Assembly (NCBI GenBank): GCA_025358575.1
Contig: JANYJA010000152.1
Location: 1 to 32,860 of the forward strand
Direction: 5' to 3'
Source of the DNA: Terriglobia bacterium
GTDB taxonomy: Bacteria; Acidobacteriota; Terriglobia; Bryobacterales; Bryobacteraceae
DNA length: 32,860 bases
The number at the start of each line of letters is the position of its first letter. Position 1 is the first letter of the stretch. Below are positions 26,408 through 32,860 of the stretch, in pieces. A program made the position numbers and the translations under genes. The notes under the pieces were generated by a model that was given only the letters and a program-made list of their open reading frames with translations, searched no databases and was not told the origin of the DNA.

Positions 26408-27688
26408 ATGCATGATTTGGCCGAGTTTCGAAAGAATTTGGACCTGTTTTCTAAACGTTTGGCGACGCGGGGCGATACCGAATATCTCGCGCCCTTTCGC
26501 GAATTGGATCGGAACCGCCGCGCGGCCATCACGGAAGCCGAGGAGTTGAAAGCAGCCCGCAATGCCGCCAATTCGGAGATTTCGAAATTGCGCCGCGAAG
26601 GCGTGGACTCCGTCGAAGCGCAGCGCCGCAGCGCCGAAATGAAAGACCGGATCTCGACCCTGGACCGAATCGCCGAAGCTATCGAAGAGGAATTTCGTGG
26701 ATTGATGGCGGGCATTCCTAACCTTCCTCAGGAATCCGTTCCCGTGGGCCACAGTGCCAACGATAATATCGAACTGAGGCGCTCAGGCACGCCACGCACA
26801 TTCGATTTCAATCCTCAGCCCCATTGGGATCTCGGGCCCGCGCTGGGAATTCTTGACATGGCGCGCGCGGCCAAAGTTACTGGCGCGCGGTTCGCTTTTT
26901 ACATTGGGATGGGCGCGAAACTGGAGCGCGCCTTGATCAACTTCATGCTGGATGTGCATTCGCGCGAGCACGGTTATACGGAGGTGCTGCCCCCGTTTCT
27001 AGTCAATTCCGACAGCCTTTTCGGAACCGGCAATCTTCCTAAATTCGGGCAGGATTTGTTTAAATGCGAGAATCACGATCTCTGGCTGATCCCGACCGCG
27101 GAGGTGCCGGTCACTAATCTTTACCGTGATGAAATTCTGGAAGCTGAACAACTCCCCATTAGTTTTTGCGCCTTCACATCGTGCTTTCGCAGTGAAGCTG
27201 GCTCGTACGGACGTGACGTTCGCGGCATCATCCGCCAGCATCAGTTTCAAAAGGTGGAACTGGTCAAATTCACAAGTCCCGAACAGAGCCAAACCGAGCA
27301 CGAAAAGCTCACGGCGGACGCCGAGGACATCCTCATGCGCCTGGGCCTTCCGTTCCGCACCGTGGTGCTGTGCACCGGCGACATGGGATTTTCGTCGTCG
27401 AAAACTTACGACATCGAAGTGTGGCTGCCAGGCCAAAACGATTACAAGGAGATTTCGTCGTGTTCGAATTTTGAGGCTTTTCAAGCCCGGCGCGCTAATA
27501 TCCGGTGCAAAACCGCCAAAGGCAAAGCTGAGTTCGCGCACACCATCAACGGCAGCGGATTGGCTGTCGGACGCACTTGGGTTGCGATCGTCGAGAACTA
27601 TCAGCAGCAGGATGGAAGTGTCTTAATCCCGGAAGCACTGCGTCCGTATCTGAACGCCGAGCGAATTACAAAAGACGGCGTGAAGTAG
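26408..27688 (+). CDS. serS: Seryl-tRNA synthetase
   Basis: A 426-residue class II SerRS that charges tRNA(Ser). The N-terminal domain (1-105) is the long antiparallel coiled coil that clamps the tRNA variable arm. The catalytic domain has motif 2 starting at F260-R261-SEAGSYGRD and motif 3 near the end ([18 protein letters not shown]), with the TAEVP serine-site phrase at 230-234. The length is normal. A TAGCAT box (26394-26399) ends 8 nt before the ATG, another possible near-leaderless arrangement. Confidence 0.97.
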   Translation: MHDLAEFRKNLDLFSKRLATRGDTEYLAPFRELDRNRRAAITEAEELKAARNAANSEISKLRREGVDSVEAQRRSAEMKDRISTLDRIAEAIEEEFRGLMAGIPNLPQESVPVGHSANDNIELRRSGTPRTFDFNPQPHWDLGPALGILDMARAAKVTGARFAFYIGMGAKLERALINFMLDVHSREHGYTEVLPPFLVNSDSLFGTGNLPKFGQDLFKCENHDLWLIPTAEVPVTNLYRDEILEAEQLPISFCAFTSCFRSEAGSYGRDVRGIIRQHQFQKVELVKFTSPEQSQTEHEKLTADAEDILMRLGLPFRTVVLCTGDMGFSSSKTYDIEVWLPGQNDYKEISSCSNFEAFQARRANIRCKTAKGKAEFAHTINGSGLAVGRTWVAIVENYQQQDGSVLIPEALRPYLNAERITKDGVK

Positions 27689-27724
27689 TTGTTTATTCCG
27701 CTTTGCCGTGCCGGCGATCCTTGC

Positions 27725-28375
27725 TCATGGGCGTCGTCCCGTGTGGGTGTGATCCGGAAATACCGCGAGGACTAAAAAACCTGCCAATACTCCGGTCGGC
27801 AAATCGATAAATTGATGCTGATACGTGGTCATTGTCGAGATTGCAACGAGAACAAGCCAAGCCCGCATCGCCATCCGCCAGAGCCCGCTCAGATGTGCCG
27901 AGAAAAAGCTCCAGAAAATAACCACAAGGCTGATGTGTAACGAGGGTGCCTGGTTGAAAGGCATATCGAAGAACAGCAAGACGTGAAACAACCAACCGAA
28001 AAACCCGCGCGTCTCGGGGCGTTCGAAAATGCAACGCAGCGGGAACACCAAAAAGCACAAAATTGAAATTACCTGTGCGGCGACGAGCCGTCTGGTATGT
28101 CTAACCAGCTCGCGGCGTGTGCTGCAGAGCAAAATCGAGGCCGCATAAAGCAGGTCACTAGACCAATAGGGAATGATTGTCCAAGGCCAGAAGGGCACAT
28201 GCGACTCCCACCCGAACGCCATGGAGGGAACGTGCGCCCGTCGGCCTGTGAACCAGTTTGCAAAATTGTAGCTCGCCAGGAAGAACAGAATTAAAAAAGA
28301 AAGCGACGTCAGCCGCGGTTTCCAGGAAAGCGGTTCCGCCGTGGCCGTCCACGCACTTTCAACCATCGTCTTCAC
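27725..28375 (-). CDS. PAP2-like membrane phosphatase / phosphotransferase
   Basis: About 216 residues with roughly six hydrophobic segments. The later part carries NQAPSLHIS and TYQHQFIDLPTGVLAG, which match the second and third PAP2 (phosphatidic acid phosphatase type 2) motifs in their Aur1/inositol-phosphotransferase-like form. A degenerate first motif may be FPLRCIFERP. Such enzymes act on lipid phosphates at the membrane surface. I use the GTG at 28375, which overlaps the glycosyltransferase stop (GTGA); an ATG at 28366 is an alternative. The frame is open 47 codons further into the glycosyltransferase gene without family similarity. Confidence 0.75.
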   Translation of the reverse strand: MKTMVESAWTATAEPLSWKPRLTSLSFLILFFLASYNFANWFTGRRAHVPSMAFGWESHVPFWPWTIIPYWSSDLLYAASILLCSTRRELVRHTRRLVAAQVISILCFLVFPLRCIFERPETRGFFGWLFHVLLFFDMPFNQAPSLHISLVVIFWSFFSAHLSGLWRMAMRAWLVLVAISTMTTYQHQFIDLPTGVLAGFLVLAVFPDHTHTGRRP

Positions 28376-29853
28376 AGGCCGCTTTTCTTCAGCACGGCGC
28401 GGCCGCCCTCCATTACGATGCGCGAGCCAGTGGCATTGGGCCCGCAATCGGGCAGCGGAGAGACTGAGTAATAGTTCAATCCGTAGCGCCAGTTTCGGTT
28501 CAGTTGATCGACGCAAACATTCGGAACAGCTTTCACCTCACGCCAGAGCTGGCGAGCCGACGCTTGCTGGTCAATCGCGGGCACAGTCGCATGTACCAGA
28601 TATACCAGCGCGACCGCGGCGGAGCCCGTTACTAGACCCACCGCCGCGTCGCGCCAACCTTTTCTATCGAAGACGAGACACGCGACGCCGATCAAGAAAA
28701 GCACCGGCAACCACAGTGCCGCGCGCGCGGCGACGGCCGGATCGACCGGATATACACTTTTGATTCCGGAGACGAGCGCCTCGGGCAAGACGCCTCCGAT
28801 CACGGGGATCAACACGAGGAGCATGACCGATGCGAGCAGCCATCCGCCGGCAAAGCGCGCCCTTGCGAGCGCAATTCCCATCAGCCCGGCGACGGCGGGC
28901 AACAGCGGCAACAGATATCCAGGCAGCTTATTGGTGGAGGCTGAGAAAAACAGCAATCCGAACAGTATCCAAGCAAGCAGGAAGCGCGTGCGAACGTCGT
29001 GAAACAGGTTTCGACGAACGAGCAACGCCAACAGAAAGCACCACGGAAATATCAGTCCAGCGACGACGGGGATGTAAAACCAAAACGGCTGCACGTGTTG
29101 CAAGTCGGGCGATGTGAATCGACCTACTTGATGCTGCCAGAAGAACGTCGCGAGAAACGGCATCCCATTTCGCACCGTGCAGAGAATGTACCAGGGCGAC
29201 GCCGCAGCCGCGAATAAAAACAGGAGCGCGGGTTGCAGGAGATCTGTAACTTGCCGTCTGCCGAACCACAGCGCGGGCAAAGCGAGAACCAGCGGCACCA
29301 GACCTTTGGCGAGCACCGCAAGTCCCAACAAAATAGCCGCGGCGGGAAGTGCGCGCCGGTCCCGCCGCGCGATCCACGGGAACGCCAGCAGCATCGCCGC
29401 GCCGAAGGTCGCGCTAAGCGGCATATCCGGAACACCCACGCGGCTGAACGCGAGCCATCCCGCGCTGGTCGCGAGAAGCGACGCGGAATACAACCCCGCG
29501 CGCGTTCCGAATTCGCGGCGGAGCCACCAAGCGAAGAAGATCAGAAAGGCGACGCCGAGAATCGCGCAAGGCAGTCGCGGCGCGAGATCATCCGAGACTC
29601 CGAGCCGCATCGCAAGCCCCGTCATCCAATAAAATAACGCCGGCTTCTCGAACCATGCGGCGCCCCACAAGCGCGGCGTGATCCAATCGCCCGACCATGC
29701 CATCTCCCGCGCGATCGACGCATAACGTGGTTCATCGGGGCCCACCAACCCCATTCCGGTGAGTTGGTGAGCGTAGACTCCGTACAAGGATCCGAGGGCA
29801 ATCGCGACGCTAACCGGCAACCATGGTCGCCGGCTCGCTGAGTGGGTGGGCAA
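28372..29853 (-). CDS. GT83 (ArnT-like) membrane glycosyltransferase
   Basis: A 493-residue polytopic protein of the PMT/ArnT superfamily. The first periplasmic loop has the diagnostic VGPDEPRYASIAREM (D40-E41) and FEKPALFYWM. About eleven hydrophobic helices follow, with a C-terminal soluble region from about 410. Members transfer sugars from polyprenyl-phosphate donors to lipid or protein acceptors on the outer face of the inner membrane. The donor and acceptor here are unknown. The start is a TTG at 29853; no in-frame ATG is nearby. It overlaps the PAP2-like gene by 4 nt, suggesting joint work on a lipid carrier or envelope lipid. Confidence 0.85.
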   Translation of the reverse strand: MPTHSASRRPWLPVSVAIALGSLYGVYAHQLTGMGLVGPDEPRYASIAREMAWSGDWITPRLWGAAWFEKPALFYWMTGLAMRLGVSDDLAPRLPCAILGVAFLIFFAWWLRREFGTRAGLYSASLLATSAGWLAFSRVGVPDMPLSATFGAAMLLAFPWIARRDRRALPAAAILLGLAVLAKGLVPLVLALPALWFGRRQVTDLLQPALLFLFAAAASPWYILCTVRNGMPFLATFFWQHQVGRFTSPDLQHVQPFWFYIPVVAGLIFPWCFLLALLVRRNLFHDVRTRFLLAWILFGLLFFSASTNKLPGYLLPLLPAVAGLMGIALARARFAGGWLLASVMLLVLIPVIGGVLPEALVSGIKSVYPVDPAVAARAALWLPVLFLIGVACLVFDRKGWRDAAVGLVTGSAAVALVYLVHATVPAIDQQASARQLWREVKAVPNVCVDQLNRNWRYGLNYYSVSPLPDCGPNATGSRIVMEGGRAVLKKSGL

Positions 29854-29881
29854 TGTCCATTATAGTTTTCAACTTTTCCGA

Positions 29882-29887
29882 TAGAAT
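29882..29887 (+). promoter_or_regulatory. Putative -10 box (TAGAAT) for the cytochrome c-PQQ dehydrogenase pair
   Basis: TAGAAT ends 18 nt before the ATG at 29906, in the 52-nt gap between divergent genes. It is the same hexamer as in the strong promoter at 26163-26168. The -35 is weak (TTATAG at 16-nt spacing). Confidence 0.4.
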
Positions 29888-29905
29888 AGACATCTAAACC
29901 TTAAA

Positions 29906-30694
29906 ATGAAGCTGCTCCCGGTCGCAGTCGCACTGCTATTTCCTTTTTTCATCTCAGCCCAAAACGGCAGCGAGCAGGACGTTGAACAAGGCCGCGCGCT
30001 GTTCCGCAGCAATTGCGCGTTCTGCCACGGTCTCACGGCCGGCGGCGGTCGCGGTCCAAGCCTCATCTCCGCAAAGCTTGTGCGCGGCTCCACCAACGAC
30101 GACATTAAGAACATCATCCGGAGCGGTGTCCCCGGCACTTCCATGCCGTCATTTGAAAACATCGAAAAGGACGATCTCGATAAGCTCGTACGCTACATCC
30201 GCCACCTCGGCGGCAGTAACGTGATCAGTGTTCCGGTGAACGGAGATGCCGACGCGGGCAAGCGCGTCTATGGGCGCAGCGGCTGCGCGGGTTGTCACCG
30301 CATCGGGGATGAAGGCAGCAATTTTGGACCGGACCTTTCGCGCGTCGGCTCCGGGCGCTCGTCCGACTACATCCACCAATCCATAGTCGAACCCTCTGCC
30401 GACATTCCAGCGGAGTACGAAGGCGTCACCCTCTTCACGAAAGACGGCAAGAAAATCACCGGCGTGCGCGTCAATGAGGACACGTTCACCGTTCAGCTTC
30501 GGCTTGGCAATGACCGCTTTGCTTTGTTCAATAAGTCGGAATTGAAAGAAGTTATCTATCCCAAACAATCGCTAATGCCCGCCTACAAAACGCTGCCGGC
30601 CAAAGATCTGCAAAATCTTCTAGCCTATCTCGATTCACTGCGCGGCCAGCAAACTTCCGGTGCGGACGCGATCAAAACGAAAGGAATCAAGTAA
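29906..30694 (+). CDS. Exported diheme cytochrome c
   Basis: A 262-residue protein with a signal peptide (residues 1-18) and two c-type haem sites, C37-A-F-C40-H41 and C127-A-G-C130-H131. The likely axial methionines are M80 (GTSMPSF) and M224 (QSLMPAY). The second domain reads like the haem-binding domain first noted in Pirellula/Verrucomicrobium proteins, with FGPDLSRVGSGRS, YEGVTLFTKDGK and a C-terminal KDLQNLLAYL. It overlaps the PQQ dehydrogenase start by 1 nt (TAATG), so it probably serves as that enzyme's electron acceptor in the periplasm. Confidence 0.9.
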   Translation: MKLLPVAVALLFPFFISAQNGSEQDVEQGRALFRSNCAFCHGLTAGGGRGPSLISAKLVRGSTNDDIKNIIRSGVPGTSMPSFENIEKDDLDKLVRYIRHLGGSNVISVPVNGDADAGKRVYGRSGCAGCHRIGDEGSNFGPDLSRVGSGRSSDYIHQSIVEPSADIPAEYEGVTLFTKDGKKITGVRVNEDTFTVQLRLGNDRFALFNKSELKEVIYPKQSLMPAYKTLPAKDLQNLLAYLDSLRGQQTSGADAIKTKGIK

Positions 30695-32274
30695 TGCGCA
30701 GACTGGCTCTGGGCTTGCTCGCGCTGGCTTCTCTTTCCGCACAACAAGTTACTTCCGACCGCCTCGTAAACGCGCTCAAGGAGCAGCAGAACTGGCTCAC
30801 TTACTGGGGCGATTACAGCGCGATTCGTCATCGTGACCTGAAACAGATCAATACCAGTAATGTAAGGAATCTGCGGCTTGACTGGATGTATCAAACCGGC
30901 GAAACCGGCGCATTCGAGACCGTGCCGCTGGTGGTGGATGGCGTCATGTACTTCACCGCGGCCCATGGCATTGCCGTTGCGCTGGACGCCCGCAGCGGAC
31001 GCCAGCTGTGGCAATACAAACACGCCTTTCCATCGGGCCGGAACGCCACCGCGGTCAATCGCGGGCTCGCCATTCTCGGAGACCGGTTATTCATGGTGAC
31101 CGCGGATTCAAACGTCGTCGCGCTGGAGGCAAAAACCGGGCGTAAGATCTGGCAAGCTGAGATGGCCCCGTGGGTGCCCGGCACCCATTACGCTTCCCTT
31201 GCGCCTTTGGTGATTAAGGACAAGGTAATCGTCGGAATCTCCGGCGGCGAGCAGGCCGTTCGCGGATTCATCGACGCTTACGACGCAAAAACGGGCGAAC
31301 GCGCCTGGCGATTCTACACGATCCCGCTGAAAGGCGAACCGGGCGGCGACACATGGCTTGGCGATTCCGCGCAGCACGGAGGCGGTCCCGCGTGGATGAC
31401 CGGCACCTACGATCCCCAGCTAAACTCCCTTTATTGGGGCGTCGGCAATCCCGGTCCCGACCTGTTCGGCGACGTGCGCAAAGGCGACAATCTATACTCC
31501 TGCTCGTTAGTTGTTCTCGATCCCGATACGGGAAAACTGAAGTGGCATTTCCAATTCACGCCGCATGACACGCACGATTGGGATGCGGCTGAAACTCCCA
31601 TGCTTCTCGACATTGACTGGAAGGGAAAGCCGCGGAAGGTTGTAGTGCAAGCTAATCGCAACGCTTTTTTCTATGTGCTGGATCGCGAAACAGGCGAGTT
31701 TCTAATGGGCAAGCCTTTTGCCCGCCAGACATGGGCCAAGGAACTCGATAACAAAGGCCGTCCTATTTTGATGGCGAACACCGAACCGAATACCGATGGC
31801 AATCGCGTGTGTCCAGGTCTAGCGGGAGCGACTAACTGGATGGCTCCTTCTTACAATCCGCAGACGAAGTTGTTTTACTTGGCGGTCCGCGAGCAATGCG
31901 ACATCTTCTACGCCGCGCCGCCTGTCTTGATCGAAGGCAAGTCATATTGGGGCAGCGTCTTTCGCGGCGTCACCGACGAGAAAGAGTCCGGAAGTCTGAC
32001 CGCTCTCGATCCCGCGACCGGTGAAACGAAGTGGGCCTTCAAGTATTTCAAAGCGCCGTGGGCAGGGACCCTATCTACCGCGGGCGGCCTCATTTTCTCA
32101 GGCGATGAGGACGGCTATTTGATGGCGTTCGATGCCGCGACGGGGGAGAATCTCTGGAAAATCAATACCGGCACTCGACTGGTAACTTCGCCGATGACTT
32201 ACATGGTGGGTGGGCGGCAATACGTCACGATGCCCAGCGGAGGCAGCATCCTGACTTTCGCTTTGCCGCAGTAA
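30694..32274 (+). CDS. PQQ-dependent quinoprotein dehydrogenase
   Basis: A 526-residue exported beta-propeller enzyme (signal segment about 1-17) of the quinoprotein alcohol dehydrogenase group. Recognisable sites are E76 (FETVPLVVDG), metal ligands E186 (GISGGEQAVRG) and N252 (WGVGNPGPD), and the catalytic-Asp region HDTHDWDAAE (291-300). The vicinal disulfide Cys-Cys typical of methanol dehydrogenase is absent: the corresponding position reads NATAVNRGLA (117-126). No haem domain is fused, consistent with a separate cytochrome partner. The alcohol substrate cannot be read from sequence. The stop lies one base from the stop of the opposing dehydrogenase. Confidence 0.88.
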   Translation: MRRLALGLLALASLSAQQVTSDRLVNALKEQQNWLTYWGDYSAIRHRDLKQINTSNVRNLRLDWMYQTGETGAFETVPLVVDGVMYFTAAHGIAVALDARSGRQLWQYKHAFPSGRNATAVNRGLAILGDRLFMVTADSNVVALEAKTGRKIWQAEMAPWVPGTHYASLAPLVIKDKVIVGISGGEQAVRGFIDAYDAKTGERAWRFYTIPLKGEPGGDTWLGDSAQHGGGPAWMTGTYDPQLNSLYWGVGNPGPDLFGDVRKGDNLYSCSLVVLDPDTGKLKWHFQFTPHDTHDWDAAETPMLLDIDWKGKPRKVVVQANRNAFFYVLDRETGEFLMGKPFARQTWAKELDNKGRPILMANTEPNTDGNRVCPGLAGATNWMAPSYNPQTKLFYLAVREQCDIFYAAPPVLIEGKSYWGSVFRGVTDEKESGSLTALDPATGETKWAFKYFKAPWAGTLSTAGGLIFSGDEDGYLMAFDAATGENLWKINTGTRLVTSPMTYMVGGRQYVTMPSGGSILTFALPQ

Positions 32275-32275
32275 G

Positions 32276-32860
32276 TTAAAGCGTCAGCCCGCCATCGATA
32301 GTGAGCACTTGGCCTGTAACATAGTTATCCGGCTCCAGCAGGAATCGAACCGTGCGAGCTATGTCTTCGGCCCTGCCGAAGCGCGAAATCGTGCCATCTG
32401 TAATGTATCGGTCATATTTGCCGCTGGCGATACTCGCCGAAGCCATTCCGGCCTGCATAACGCCCGGGCAGATCGTATTTACTCGCACATTGGCTGGACC
32501 GCGGCATTCCTTGGCCAGTATTTGCGCTCCATGCACGAGCGCGGCCTTACCGGCGGAATACGCCGTGGATCCCGGAAAAAGAGCCACCGCTTGCATGGTT
32601 CCAAATAGGACAATAGCACCTGCGGTTCCTTTCTCTTTCATGCGTTCCGCGGCCTCCCGGGCCAGAAGCAGCGGCCCGGCGCAGTTCACTTCAAAACCCT
32701 GTGTTAAAGTCTCCCGCGGTGAACCGGTGCGCACGGGATCGCCCGCGAACACTACCAATCCGTAAAGCTCGCCAGTTGCATCCAGAAGCCGCTGGCGATC
32801 GGCGGCGCTCTGGAGATCCGCTTGCAAAACCATGGCGCGCTCCTTCCACACTTCCGCGCG
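32276..32860 (-). CDS. Short-chain dehydrogenase/reductase, 3' part
   Basis: The reading frame runs off the right edge, so the 5' end with the TGxxxGIG nucleotide motif is outside the window. The visible 194 codons show the SDR core: a NCAGP strand, the catalytic YxxxK (AYSAGKAAL), ICPGVMQAGM and the C-terminal phrase YVTGQVLTIDGG. The residue 13 before the catalytic Tyr, normally Ser, is Thr here (FGTMQA). SDR enzymes are NAD(P)-dependent oxidoreductases, and the FabG-like C-terminus does not fix the substrate. Confidence 0.85.
   Translation of the reverse strand, partial: RAEVWKERAMVLQADLQSAADRQRLLDATGELYGLVVFAGDPVRTGSPRETLTQGFEVNCAGPLLLAREAAERMKEKGTAGAIVLFGTMQAVALFPGSTAYSAGKAALVHGAQILAKECRGPANVRVNTICPGVMQAGMASASIASGKYDRYITDGTISRFGRAEDIARTVRFLLEPDNYVTGQVLTIDGGLTL

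Overview
The window looks like a chromosomal stretch of a GC-rich, free-living bacterium. It carries about thirty intact genes, three decaying ones and no plasmid, phage or IS signature. Dense 4-nt stop/start overlaps, several GTG/TTG starts and a secreted glycosidase / quinoprotein / cytochrome repertoire fit Acidobacteriota of the Solibacter/Bryobacter type. That placement is an inference from protein character and was not tested by a search.

Layout, left to right. 1-4.0 kb: the 3' part of a Gln/Gly-rich coiled-coil protein, a Tat-type dipeptide epimerase (enolase superfamily), a small conserved protein and a secreted GH130-like glycosidase. 4.1-4.9 kb: an isolated Cas6-type RNA endonuclease gene with no CRISPR array or other cas gene in view; its tail overlaps maf. 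4.9-8.3 kb: maf, then a tight DUF721-gatC-gatA cluster (Gln-tRNA amidation) and a Mn-type superoxide dismutase. 8.3-8.85 kb: a frameshifted TPR-protein remnant. 8.85-14.5 kb: a minus-strand run of HD-domain protein, alkaline-phosphatase-superfamily phosphodiesterase, glucose-dehydrogenase-like MDR enzyme and GH63 glucosidase. 14.5-16.2 kb: a decay zone with the C-terminal remnant of a zinc metalloprotease (-) and a multiply deleted aldo/keto reductase (+). 16.2-18.5 kb: DUF2203 protein, YjbQ-family protein and ispG. 18.6-22.2 kb: a metallo-beta-lactamase-fold exported protein, then the overlapping ftsY-ribD-ribE cluster. 22.2-26.0 kb: a flavin-dependent halogenase-like protein, Mrp-type P-loop ATPase and hemB (all -). 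26.1-27.7 kb: a 43-residue zinc-ribbon-like microprotein behind a near-consensus promoter, then serS. 27.7-29.85 kb: an overlapping pair of membrane proteins (GT83/ArnT-like glycosyltransferase and PAP2-like phosphatase). 29.9-32.3 kb: a coupled diheme cytochrome c and PQQ dehydrogenase. The right edge holds the 3' part of a short-chain dehydrogenase.

Functional themes: several pairs are translationally coupled and probably work together (GH63 glucosidase with glucose dehydrogenase; cytochrome c with PQQ dehydrogenase; glycosyltransferase with PAP2 phosphatase; ribD with ribE). The items most worth a second look are the orphan Cas6, the halogenase-like flavoprotein, the zinc-ribbon microprotein and the three pseudogenes. 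I found no convincing tRNA, rRNA, CRISPR array, transposon or known riboswitch. No stretch longer than about 210 bases lacks a gene or gene remnant. I did not find a clear previously undescribed multi-gene system.
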